Source: Sunxiuqinia sp963974515
GTDB lineage: Bacteria > Bacteroidota > Bacteroidia > Bacteroidales > Prolixibacteraceae
Assembly (NCBI RefSeq): GCF_963974515.1
Contig: NZ_CAXBDD010000098.1
Coordinates: forward strand, 1-14,725
Direction: 5' to 3'
Length of the DNA stretch: 14,725 bases
The position numbers and the translations under genes are program-made. Position 1 is the first letter of the stretch; the number at the start of each line of letters is the position of its first letter. The notes below the pieces were generated by a model. It was not told the DNA's origin and did not search any database. It saw only the letters and a list, made by a program, of their open reading frames with translations. Below are positions 7,655-14,725 of the stretch, in pieces.

Positions 7655-8443
7655 TTAAGCGGTAGTTACAATTCGGACAACAAAATGTGAAATCCGTTCC
7701 TCGAGGCTGGCATCCTCTTCCAGCGCCTGCACAAAGGCACTGCCGATAATCGCTCCTGATGCGTATTTACAGGCGTTTGCAAAGGTTTCGTGATTCGAAA
7801 TTCCAAAACCAATCAAACGGGGATTTTTTAAGTCCAACTGGTTGACCCGCTCAAAATATTCCTCATGAAAATCGGACACCTTATCTTTTGCACCGGTTGT
7901 TGAAGAGCTCGAAACCATGTAAATAAAACCGCTTGATGCCTGATCGATTTGCCGAATTCGGGCATCGGATGTTTGTGGAGTAATTAACAGAATATTATGC
8001 AGCCCATAGTGCTCAAACAAAGCTAGGTATTCTTCCTGGTATACCGACAGGGGCAAGTCAGGCAAAATCAGCCCGTCTATGCCAACTTCCCGGCATTTTT
8101 GACAAAATCTTTCGACTCCAAACTGAATCACCGGGTTCAGGTAGCCCATCAAGATAAGAGGTATTTTTACGGATTCGCGGATAGCGGACAGCTGCTCAAA
8201 TAGCTTTTTGATGCTCATGCCATTTTTCAAAGCAACGGTACTGCTGTTTTGAATCACTGGTCCGTCTGCCACGGGATCAGAAAATGGCATCCCAATCTCA
8301 ATCAGGTCCACGCCTTTCTTCTCCAGGGTTTGAATAATGGTTACGGTGTCGTCCAAATTCGGATATCCAGCTGTAAAATACACCGAAAGGATGTTCTCTT
8401 TCTTGGTTTGAAAAAGTTGGTTGATTCTATTTTGTGTACTCAT
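7655..8443 (-). CDS. trpA: Tryptophan synthase alpha subunit
   Basis: TrpA cleaves indole-3-glycerol phosphate to indole and glyceraldehyde 3-phosphate, passing indole through a tunnel to TrpB in the alpha2-beta2 complex. The 262-aa TIM-barrel protein has catalytic Glu49 and Asp60 in the stretch IEIGMPFSDPVADGP, at the same numbers as in the Salmonella enzyme, plus Asp129 (LPDLP). The flexible loop VSSSSTTGAK lies at 177-186, and phosphate-binding GFGIS and GSAF lie at 212-216 and 234-237. It is the last gene of the trp operon, 47 nt after trpB. A T-rich stretch follows the stop, but there is no clear hairpin terminator. Confidence 0.97.
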   Translation of the reverse strand: MSTQNRINQLFQTKKENILSVYFTAGYPNLDDTVTIIQTLEKKGVDLIEIGMPFSDPVADGPVIQNSSTVALKNGMSIKKLFEQLSAIRESVKIPLILMGYLNPVIQFGVERFCQKCREVGIDGLILPDLPLSVYQEEYLALFEHYGLHNILLITPQTSDARIRQIDQASSGFIYMVSSSSTTGAKDKVSDFHEEYFERVNQLDLKNPRLIGFGISNHETFANACKYASGAIIGSAFVQALEEDASLEERISHFVVRIVTTA

Positions 8444-8490
8444 CTGTTTTCATGTTATTCATTGGGTGATTGTAATTACTCAACGAATGG

Positions 8491-9672
8491 TTAATAACCA
8501 AAATAATTCAAATACGTTTCCATGTCTTTATCGCCACGCCCCGATAAGTTAACCACAGTCACCTCGTCTGGGCTAAGCTTGATTTTTTTCAGCGCGGCCA
8601 ACGCATGGGCTGATTCCAGCGCCGGGATAATTCCTTCCAGCTGGGTCAGTTCCAAAGCCGACGCCAACACTTCTTCATCGGTTGCCCACAGGTACTTGGC
8701 CCGCTTGGTTTGAAACAGGTGCGCATGCAGTGGCCCAATTCCCGGATAATCCAATCCGGCAGAAATGGAATAGGGTTCCACTATCTGGCCATCTTCAGTC
8801 TGCATCAGCATCGATTTGGCACTGTGCAACACACCCACTTTCCCGAGTGTCAAGGTAGCGGCGGTTTCTTTGGTCTCCACACCTTTCCCGGCAGCTTCAA
8901 CGCCAATCAGTTCCACCGCTTCATTTTCCAGAAAATGATAGAAGGCACCGGCTGCATTGCTTCCGCCACCCACGCAGGCTATCACGCGGGTTGGAAACTC
9001 ACGTCCGATGTGCTCATCCAGCTGCATTTTTATTTCCTCGCTAATCACCGCCTGAAACTGTGTCACCATATCGGGATACGGATGCGGTCCAACCACCGAA
9101 CCGATAATGTAGTGCGTATCCACCGGATTATTAATCCAGTCGCGCATCGCTTCATTGGTAGCATCCTTCAACGTCTGGTTGCCCGACACTGCCGGAATAA
9201 CCTCAGCACCCAGCATTTTCATTTTTTTCACATTGGGTGCCTGACGTTCCACATCCAAAGCTCCCATGTACACAATACATTTCATGCCCATCAGGGCGCA
9301 AACAGTAGCGGTGGCTACCCCATGCTGACCAGCCCCGGTCTCGGCAATGATCCGTTTTTTGTTTAAGGATTTGGCCAGCAAAATTTGTCCAATCGTATTG
9401 TTGATCTTGTGGGAGCCGGTGTGGTTCAAATCTTCCCGTTTCAGGTAGATGTTTGAACCATATTTCTCGGATAAACGCTTGGCTAAATACAGCGGAGACG
9501 GTCGTCCAACGTAATGTTTCAGCAGGTGAATAAAATCCTGCCGAAAATTATACGAGTTGATAATCTCCATGTATCGCTGCTGCAGTTCTTCAATATTGGG
9601 GTGCATCATTTCGGGAATGTATGCTCCTCCAAATTCACCGTAATAACCTTTTTTATTGACTTGATAATTCAT
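8491..9672 (-). CDS. trpB: Tryptophan synthase beta subunit
   Basis: TrpB joins indole and L-serine to make tryptophan, with pyridoxal phosphate as cofactor. The 393-aa protein is the standard TrpB1 type. The PLP lysine is Lys89 in HTGSHKIN, the catalytic Glu111 is in AETGAGQHG, and the phosphate-binding loop GGGSNA is at 235-240. Its ATG follows the trpF stop by one nucleotide, so translational coupling with trpF is likely. The trpA gene follows after 47 nt. Confidence 0.97.
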   Translation of the reverse strand: MNYQVNKKGYYGEFGGAYIPEMMHPNIEELQQRYMEIINSYNFRQDFIHLLKHYVGRPSPLYLAKRLSEKYGSNIYLKREDLNHTGSHKINNTIGQILLAKSLNKKRIIAETGAGQHGVATATVCALMGMKCIVYMGALDVERQAPNVKKMKMLGAEVIPAVSGNQTLKDATNEAMRDWINNPVDTHYIIGSVVGPHPYPDMVTQFQAVISEEIKMQLDEHIGREFPTRVIACVGGGSNAAGAFYHFLENEAVELIGVEAAGKGVETKETAATLTLGKVGVLHSAKSMLMQTEDGQIVEPYSISAGLDYPGIGPLHAHLFQTKRAKYLWATDEEVLASALELTQLEGIIPALESAHALAALKKIKLSPDEVTVVNLSGRGDKDMETYLNYFGY

Positions 9673-9673
9673 G

Positions 9674-10315
9674 TTATGTTGTAATTTTTCTGATTTGATT
9701 GATAAAAACCTTGACTTTATGAGTGTCCTTCAAAGCTGGTTCCAGTTCGAACCCGCTGTTAATATCCAGTGCAAACAACTGATCATGCTCAAGTTGGGCC
9801 AGCGCATCAACATCATGGGGGCCAATTCCTCCGCTCAAAAAGAAGGGCACCGGCAATTGGTAGTCATGCAACAGATTCCAGTTAAACTTTAGTCCTGTTC
9901 CGCCGGGTAATTTGCCTTTCGTGTCGAACAAAAAATAATCAACAGCCCCGATATAGCTTTCAAGTTGGAGAAAATCAAAGTGTTCACCCACGGAAAAAGC
10001 TTTAAAAACCTGCAGCCCACCTGCTTTTAAAACCTGACAATATTCGGGGCTTTCATTTCCGTGCAACTGGGCCACTTCAAGTTGAAATTTCGAGCAAATC
10101 ACCCGGACTTTTTCCAAGTCTTCGTTGACAAATACGCCCACCTTTTGAGTTGATTTGGGAACGAGACTGAAAATCTCCGGCTTGGGGTCTTCACCCACAA
10201 AACGCTTCGACTTGGGGTAAAAAATGTACCCCACATAATCAGGCGATGCGTGGAGCAGCTCCCAAATATTTTCGGACTCCCGCATGCCACAGACTTTTAT
10301 TTTCAGCGTTTTCAT
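9674..10315 (-). CDS. trpF: Phosphoribosylanthranilate isomerase
   Basis: TrpF converts phosphoribosylanthranilate to the ribulose form (CdRP) by an Amadori rearrangement. The 213-aa single-domain TIM barrel has the general base Cys9 in KVCGM and the general acid Asp131 in LFDTKGKLPGGTG. The phosphate-binding region SGGIGP and the following ALDINSGFE are also present. It is a stand-alone enzyme, not fused to TrpC as in enteric bacteria. It starts 51 nt after the trpC stop and ends one base before trpB. Confidence 0.96.
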   Translation of the reverse strand: MKTLKIKVCGMRESENIWELLHASPDYVGYIFYPKSKRFVGEDPKPEIFSLVPKSTQKVGVFVNEDLEKVRVICSKFQLEVAQLHGNESPEYCQVLKAGGLQVFKAFSVGEHFDFLQLESYIGAVDYFLFDTKGKLPGGTGLKFNWNLLHDYQLPVPFFLSGGIGPHDVDALAQLEHDQLFALDINSGFELEPALKDTHKVKVFINQIRKITT

Positions 10316-10366
10316 TTTGATTGCATTTATTCAACAGGTGACTTCAAATTGCCTGCTGACCAGGTA

Positions 10367-11149
10367 CTACAAACTATGGATAAAATCGGCACATGCGCGC
10401 CCCGGATCTTCTGTCTTCATGAAATTTTCACCCATCAAAAACCCCTCAAACCCGGCTTTACGCAGATAGTGAATGTTATCGACCGACGATAAGCCGCTCT
10501 CAGAAATCTTGATTAAATCATCGGGCAAAAGTTTACTCAAACGAACCGATGTTTCCAAATCGACCTCAAAGGTTTTCAGGTTTCGGTTATTCACACCCAC
10601 CAAATCGACCAGCGAATTAAGCTTCTCAATTTCTTCTTCGGTGTGTACTTCAACCAAAATTTCCAGTCCAAGCTCCTTGGCGGTTTCCGAAAGACGCAGC
10701 ATCTCGTCTTTGCTGAGGCTGGCAGCGATCAGTAAAATCAGGTCAGCGCCATGTGCTTTGGCTTCATAAACCTGGTAGGGATCGAGCATAAAATCTTTCC
10801 GCAGAATCGGTGTTCCTGGATTCACGAACCGGGCTTTGGCCAGGTTTTCGAACGATCCGCCAAAATACCTGCGATCAGTTAAAACTGACAATCCTGAAAC
10901 ACCCGCAGCGACATAGCCCGAAGTTACTTCAGTTACTTCCACATTTTCATTAATCACCCCTTTTGATGGTGATTTGGTTTTGAATTCGGCAATAATTCCA
11001 GAAGCTCCGTCAGCTTTCAGCGCGGCTTTCAAGGAATTAACTGAACGCCTGAAAAACGGCGACAGCTTCAGTTCTTCCAAACCAACTTTCGCCTTAGCTT
11101 GCTCAATCTCCCGGCGCTTATGAACGTTTATTTCATCTAAAATGGTCAT
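10367..11149 (-). CDS. trpC: Indole-3-glycerol-phosphate synthase
   Basis: TrpC closes the indole ring, turning CdRP into indole-3-glycerol phosphate with loss of CO2 and water. The 260-aa TIM barrel shows Glu55, Lys57 and Ser60 in AEFKTKSPSKG, the general acid Lys118 in LRKDF, Glu167 in LVEVH, Asn188 in GVNNRNL, and Glu217 and Ser218 in ISESGL. All expected catalytic residues are present. It lies 12 nt after the trpD stop. Confidence 0.96.
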   Translation of the reverse strand: MTILDEINVHKRREIEQAKAKVGLEELKLSPFFRRSVNSLKAALKADGASGIIAEFKTKSPSKGVINENVEVTEVTSGYVAAGVSGLSVLTDRRYFGGSFENLAKARFVNPGTPILRKDFMLDPYQVYEAKAHGADLILLIAASLSKDEMLRLSETAKELGLEILVEVHTEEEIEKLNSLVDLVGVNNRNLKTFEVDLETSVRLSKLLPDDLIKISESGLSSVDNIHYLRKAGFEGFLMGENFMKTEDPGRACADFIHSL

Positions 11150-11161
11150 TCGGGTTGCAAC

Positions 11162-12151
11162 TTATTTGTTGAATAATTTTTTAAATACCTCCAGCGCCTT
11201 TTTACTCTTCAGTGATTCGCTGGCTTCGGCCACACAATCAGCAAGTGATTTCTGGCGATGCATGCATTTGATTGCCAAGGCCGCATTGGCTATCACCACA
11301 TTTTGCTGAGCCTGCGTTCCGCTTCCTTCCAATATACTGACAAAAATCCGGGCAGCCTCTTCAACCGAATCACCACCGGACAACTCCTCGGGCTTAAGTT
11401 TCTTGAAGCCAAAATCAGCAGGCGTCAAATTATCTTCCGTTTCATCAGAGACATAACGCGTGTCTGCAGTCAATGAAACTTCATCGTACCCATCCATGCT
11501 ATGTACAATCATGTAACGTTGATGACCGTCGCACATCGCCTGGTTATAAAGGTCCATAATCTCCAGATCAGACACGCCGACCAATTGATTTTTTGGTGAT
11601 GATGGATTCATAATTGGTCCCATAATGTTAAAAAAAGTGCGCACCTTCAAGGCTTTACGAACTGGTCCGACGTATTTCATGGCCGGATGAAAAAGCGGCG
11701 CATGAAAAAAGGTAATGCCTGTTTCTTCTACTTCGCGACGCAATTTTACAGTGTCATTGCTGAATTGGTAGCCAAAGTATTCGAACATATTGGATGAACC
11801 GCTAACCGAGCTTAGTCCGTAATTTCCGTGTTTGGTCACCTTGTATCCGGCACCGGCCAACACAAAACAACTCAGGGTTGAGATATTGAAGGTGTTTTTT
11901 CCATCGCCACCAGTTCCAACCACGTCGATCGTGTTATAGTCTGAAAAATCAACCGGGATGCACAAATTTAGCATGGCTTGCCGAAAGCCTGCCATTTCTT
12001 CTCCCTTAATTTTGCGCATCCGAAAAACAGTTAATAAAGCTGCAATTTCAGCTTCTGAAAACTGTCCTTGCCCCACGCGGGTTAATAAATCCTGTGCCTG
12101 CGCTTTGGTCAGACTGTTCCCTCCAAATAAATAGTCTAAAGTATCTTTCAT
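11162..12151 (-). CDS. trpD: Anthranilate phosphoribosyltransferase
   Basis: TrpD adds the phosphoribosyl group of PRPP to anthranilate. From the ATG at 12151 the protein has 329 aa. It shows the PRPP/Mg site GTGGDG at 79-84, KHGN at 107-110 followed by the SSVSGSSN stretch, and NIMGPIMNP further on. The frame remains open upstream to an ATG at 12226, but that would overlap the end of trpG by about 58 nt and add 25 residues unlike the family. The start at 12151 gives the usual N-terminus and a 17-nt gap to trpG. TrpD is not fused to TrpG here. Confidence 0.95.
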   Translation of the reverse strand: MKDTLDYLFGGNSLTKAQAQDLLTRVGQGQFSEAEIAALLTVFRMRKIKGEEMAGFRQAMLNLCIPVDFSDYNTIDVVGTGGDGKNTFNISTLSCFVLAGAGYKVTKHGNYGLSSVSGSSNMFEYFGYQFSNDTVKLRREVEETGITFFHAPLFHPAMKYVGPVRKALKVRTFFNIMGPIMNPSSPKNQLVGVSDLEIMDLYNQAMCDGHQRYMIVHSMDGYDEVSLTADTRYVSDETEDNLTPADFGFKKLKPEELSGGDSVEEAARIFVSILEGSGTQAQQNVVIANAALAIKCMHRQKSLADCVAEASESLKSKKALEVFKKLFNK

Positions 12152-12168
12152 TTCATTTAGCTTCAAGT

Positions 12169-12780
12169 TTACTGATTCGGTTCCAGGGCTCCTGCATCGG
12201 GCGAACCATGAAAGCATCTCAACCAATTCTCAATTATTTTTTCACCTTCCGGGGTCAACACCGATTCCGGGTGAAACTGAACACCACGCACATCGTACTC
12301 CCTGTGTTTCATCGACATAATCATACCCTGATCATCTCTGCTGGTTACTTCAAAACAAGCGGGCAATCCAGCCTGTTCCACAATCCAGCTGTGATAGCGG
12401 CCAGCTTCAAATCGTTCCGGGACATTTTCAAATAAAACGGGATCAGGTGCGAGTTGTTTAACCTCGGTAGCAATCCCATGAAGCACCCGGTTCATATTGG
12501 TCAACCTGGCTCCAAAGGCTTCGCCAATGGCTTGATGCCCCAGACAAACGCCCAACATGCTTTTGCGCGGGGCAAACTCACGGATAATATCCAGCAGCAA
12601 GCCCGCCTCCTCAGGAATTCCGGGCCCCGGCGACAGCACAATCTTATCGTACTTCTCCAGGTCTTTCAGCTCCAGCTCATCGTTTCGGATAACGTCAACC
12701 GGCAGGCCGGACAGCTTTTTAATGGCATGCACCAAATTGTAGGTGAATGAATCGTAATTATCAATGACTACTATTTTCAT
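12169..12780 (-). CDS. trpG: Anthranilate synthase component II (glutamine amidotransferase)
   Basis: TrpG releases ammonia from glutamine and delivers it to TrpE. This 203-aa class I amidotransferase has the N-terminal VIDNYDSFTYN, the oxyanion-hole stretch SPGPG at 50-54, the nucleophile Cys79 in GVCLGHQ, and His170 and Glu172 in VQFHPES, which complete the triad. The same type of protein (PabA) can serve folate synthesis. Its place directly after trpE (11-nt gap) makes the Trp role clear, although dual use cannot be excluded. It starts at the ATG at 12780. Confidence 0.95.
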   Translation of the reverse strand: MKIVVIDNYDSFTYNLVHAIKKLSGLPVDVIRNDELELKDLEKYDKIVLSPGPGIPEEAGLLLDIIREFAPRKSMLGVCLGHQAIGEAFGARLTNMNRVLHGIATEVKQLAPDPVLFENVPERFEAGRYHSWIVEQAGLPACFEVTSRDDQGMIMSMKHREYDVRGVQFHPESVLTPEGEKIIENWLRCFHGSPDAGALEPNQ

Positions 12781-12791
12781 TGGGTCTGGAA

Positions 12792-14198
12792 TTAAATTTC
12801 TTTAGCAATTTCGATGGCTTTTTTCAGGGCAGCCAATTTGTTATTCACTTCCTGCAGTTCGTTTTCTTCTTTCGAATCGGCTACCACACCAGCGCCTGCC
12901 TGGTAATAAAGGGTTTTTCCTTTGCTCAAAAACGAGCGGATCATAATGGCATGGTTCAAACTGTTGTCGAAACCCATAAAGCCAATGGCTCCTCCGTAAT
13001 AACTGCGTCGCTGGTTTTCGTAGCGGTCAATCAACTGTAAGGCCATGTGTTTGGGAGCGCCCGACAAGGTTCCAGCCGGAAACGAGTCGCCCAAAACAGT
13101 AACCATGTTGGCATTTTCAGGCAGCCTGCCCGACACTTCGGAAACCAGGTGAATAACATGCGAGAAGTATTGCACTTCGCGATAGCTGTCTACGGTCACA
13201 TCCTCCGCATTGCGGCTCAAATCGTTTCGTGCCAGGTCGACCAGCATCACGTGCTCGGCATTCTCCTTCGGATCGGCACACAACTGCTCCGCCAAAATCC
13301 GGTCCTGCTCATCATTGCCCGACCGTCGGAAGGTTCCGGCAATGGGATTGATGATGGCCCGGCCCTTTTTGATACGCAATTCCGCTTCGGGGCTGGACCC
13401 AAAAATCCGGTAATCGCCGTAATCGAAGAAAAACAAGTAAGGCGATGGGTTAACAGACCGCAAGGCGCGGTAAACGTTAAACTCATCGCCTTTATATTTT
13501 TGCGCGAACTGGCGTGACAAAACGATCTGGAACACATCGCCCCGATAGCAATGCTCTTTGCCTTTGGTCACCATTTGCCGGTATTCTTCGTCGGTGATGT
13601 TGGATGATTCTTCGCCTTCCAGATCGAACTTGGTATCGGGAAACGACAAGTTTTTGAGCAACGACTCAATCTGCCCCATCTCGGCTGTTTCGCCTTCCGG
13701 CAGGTTTTCAATTAGCGAAATCATATCTTTGGAATGGTCGATAGCCAAAATGTACTTGTAAAAACAATACTTCACTTCCGGTATCGAATAGGCTTCTTTA
13801 CGTTCGGCAGTAATATTGATCTTTTCGAAATACTTAATGGAATCGAAACTGAGGTAGCCAAACAGGCCGTTGGCCGGAGTATCATCCACTGCACCAGTCA
13901 GCTTGAAGGACTTAAAGAAGGCATCCAGTTCCACTTCAACGGTTTTGTGGTCGTTCACTTCTTTGGTCATCACCTGCTTACCCAGGCAGTCAATTGTGAT
14001 CACTCCTTGGTCGGCTGTAAAACACGCCATGGGTTTGATGCAAATGAAGGAATACGCATTCTCATTTCCATGATAATCGGAACTTTCAAGCAAAATGGAC
14101 TGCGGAAACAGCTCCCTGAATTTGAGATAAACACTGACCGGGGTAAGCGTATCGGCCAGGATTTTCTTCACATTCACCTGTACATTGATTGTATGCAT
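12792..14198 (-). CDS. trpE: Anthranilate synthase component I
   Basis: TrpE makes anthranilate from chorismate with ammonia from TrpG, the committed step of the pathway. The 468-aa protein carries the LLESS motif at 36-40, the tryptophan feedback-inhibition site in this family, so end-product inhibition is expected. Chorismate-binding hallmarks are NPSPYLFF (250-257), GSSPE (267-271), PIAGT (285-289), AEHVMLVDLARND (314-326), GTLSGAPK (376-383) and GAGVVADS (435-442). It is the first structural gene of the operon. The ATG at 14198 lies 28 nt beyond the T tract of the leader terminator, so its transcription depends on read-through. Confidence 0.97.
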   Translation of the reverse strand: MHTINVQVNVKKILADTLTPVSVYLKFRELFPQSILLESSDYHGNENAYSFICIKPMACFTADQGVITIDCLGKQVMTKEVNDHKTVEVELDAFFKSFKLTGAVDDTPANGLFGYLSFDSIKYFEKINITAERKEAYSIPEVKYCFYKYILAIDHSKDMISLIENLPEGETAEMGQIESLLKNLSFPDTKFDLEGEESSNITDEEYRQMVTKGKEHCYRGDVFQIVLSRQFAQKYKGDEFNVYRALRSVNPSPYLFFFDYGDYRIFGSSPEAELRIKKGRAIINPIAGTFRRSGNDEQDRILAEQLCADPKENAEHVMLVDLARNDLSRNAEDVTVDSYREVQYFSHVIHLVSEVSGRLPENANMVTVLGDSFPAGTLSGAPKHMALQLIDRYENQRRSYYGGAIGFMGFDNSLNHAIMIRSFLSKGKTLYYQAGAGVVADSKEENELQEVNNKLAALKKAIEIAKEI

Positions 14199-14226
14199 TC
14201 TATTTCAGTTTTTAAATTTTCGACAT

Positions 14227-14260
14227 AAAAAAAGCGGCTTACCGTGTACCGATAAGCCGC
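14227..14260 (-). terminator. trp attenuator terminator
   Basis: On the minus strand GCGGCTTATCG pairs with CGGTAAGCCGC (11 bp, one T-G wobble) around a five-base loop GTACA, directly followed by seven Ts and preceded by six As. It lies between the Trp-codon leader ORF and trpE, which makes it the expected off-switch of a ribosome-mediated attenuator. A competing fold is proposed in the findings. Confidence 0.93.
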
Positions 14261-14286
14261 TTTTTTGATCATGACTGGCATGTAAG

Positions 14287-14355
14287 CTACTCCTCTCCAC
14301 GGAAATGTGAAAAGTTATTGCGCCACCACCAATTTGTTAACATGATCTGATTCAT
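14287..14355 (-). CDS. trpL: trp operon leader peptide with three consecutive Trp codons
   Basis: A 22-codon ORF starts at the ATG at 14355 and stops with TAG at 14289-14287. Codons 9 to 11 are TGG TGG TGG (TNWWWRNN). Tryptophan is the amino acid made by the downstream operon, and the ORF ends 27 nt before the terminator stem. This is the classic layout in which a ribosome stalled for lack of Trp-tRNA prevents terminator formation. A second in-frame ATG (codon 5, position 14343) could also start translation. No Shine-Dalgarno sequence is seen, as is common in Bacteroidota. I recall an Rfam motif, Bacteroid-trp, for such leaders; membership is not verified here. Confidence 0.88.
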   Translation of the reverse strand: MNQIMLTNWWWRNNFSHFRGEE

Positions 14356-14375
14356 TTGTATAGTCTTAAAAATAC

Positions 14376-14430
14376 CAATATGGCTATTACCTTCTTAATT
14401 GAAGAAGACCCCACCACGGAAGCCATATTG
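14376..14430 (-). promoter_or_regulatory. Nested hairpin in the trp leader, upstream of trpL
   Basis: CAATATGGCT (14430-14421 on the minus strand) is the exact reverse complement of AGCCATATTG (14385-14376). Inside, CTTCTT (14407-14402) can pair with AAGAAG (14396-14391) around a five-base loop. If transcription starts upstream of 14430, the leader RNA would fold into a two-tier stem-loop ending 20 nt before the trpL ATG. The internal loop contains a GTGGTGGGG stretch. It could present the trpL start, time the polymerase, or be a DNA operator. It has no T tract, so it is not a terminator. Confidence 0.6.
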
Positions 14431-14725
14431 TATTTATATTTTAAATCTTGATTGAACGTTGAAAGTGTAAAAAAATGAATTATTATTCGAATGACCAAAT
14501 AAAAATTGCCTATTAGTTAAAAAAAGTGTTTTTCCTTAATCTTTGAGTGATTTGGAGCTCATATTAAATCAGACATATCGCAGATGCATCGCTTGCCTAA
14601 TATTTCAAATCTATTCTGACACATTCGAAAAACCGGACTGTTTTTGCACCGTTCTAAAGGGAACCGTCAGATTTTTCTTCCGGCTCCCTTTAGCTGGGGT
14701 AAACCAGAAGAAAGAACGAGCCTCG
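14431..14725. other. Region upstream of the trp leader, with a hairpin near the right edge
   Basis: No convincing gene is seen. The trp promoter should lie in the left part, but I found only poor matches to TAnnTTTG with correct spacing. An inverted repeat CTAAAGGGA (14654-14662) / TCCCTTTAG (14685-14693), extended inward by CCG/CGG after one mismatch, forms a hairpin with a 14-nt loop and no T tract on either strand. Several frames remain open from about 14640 to the right edge on both strands, as expected for a short low-stop stretch or the end of a neighbouring element. The hairpin and flanking sequence may belong to an interspersed repeat; this is only a suspicion. Confidence 0.4.

Noticed and set aside
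8710..9366. 218-aa plus-strand open frame
   Set aside because: It lies fully antisense to trpB and is rich in His and Phe, the usual signature of a shadow frame opposite a coding gene.
12152..12226. Longer trpD starting at 12226
   Set aside because: It would overlap trpG by about 58 nt and add residues foreign to TrpD. The ATG at 12151 gives the normal start and a tidy 17-nt gap.
13047..13517. 156-aa plus-strand open frame, and the similar one at 13734-14228
   Set aside because: Both are antisense to the well-supported trpE and show no family motif.
14376..14430. Upstream trp leader hairpin as a second terminator
   Set aside because: No T tract follows the 3' arm on the minus strand, so intrinsic termination is not expected.

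Overview
The window looks like chromosomal DNA from a member of the Bacteroidota, most likely a Bacteroidia-type marine or anaerobic lineage; this placement is an inference. The support is Kdo transferase (so a Gram-negative envelope with LPS), a single-chain B12-dependent ribonucleotide reductase, a LytS/LytTR two-component pair, weak or absent Shine-Dalgarno sequences, and one clear promoter of the Bacteroidota type (TTG, 20-nt spacer, TAnnTTTG). No phage, transposase, CRISPR array, tRNA or rRNA was seen.

Layout, left to right. Positions 1-71 may hold the 5' end of a minus-strand gene that runs off the edge. Then come waaA (plus strand, 181-1419), an AT-rich 320-bp gap, and nrdJ (plus, 1740-4301) with a strong terminator. 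Next is a three-gene plus-strand unit: a secreted protein of unknown function, a LytS-type sensor kinase and a LytTR response regulator. It has a recognisable promoter at 4427-4457 and a bidirectional terminator at 7212-7235. A small minus-strand gene of 64 aa ends at the other side of that terminator.

From 7655 to 14198 the minus strand carries a complete, unfused tryptophan operon in the order trpE-trpG-trpD-trpC-trpF-trpB-trpA, covering every step from chorismate to tryptophan. The genes are tightly packed, with gaps of 1 to 51 nt.

The most informative region is the 230-bp leader before trpE. It contains a 22-codon ORF with three consecutive Trp codons (trpL, 14355-14287), then a textbook intrinsic terminator ending 28 nt before the trpE start. 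This is the layout of a ribosome-mediated trp attenuator. Further upstream lies a nested hairpin (14376-14430), in which a second cluster of Trp codons without an ATG, and a 24-codon ORF whose stop overlaps the trpL start, can be read. These upstream elements are the least explained part of the window. trp attenuators in Bacteroidetes are known as a class (I recall an Rfam motif called Bacteroid-trp), so the attenuator itself is not new.

I found no clearly novel multi-gene system. The best candidate for unknown biology is the secreted protein linked to the LytS/LytTR pair, together with the direct repeats around its promoter.
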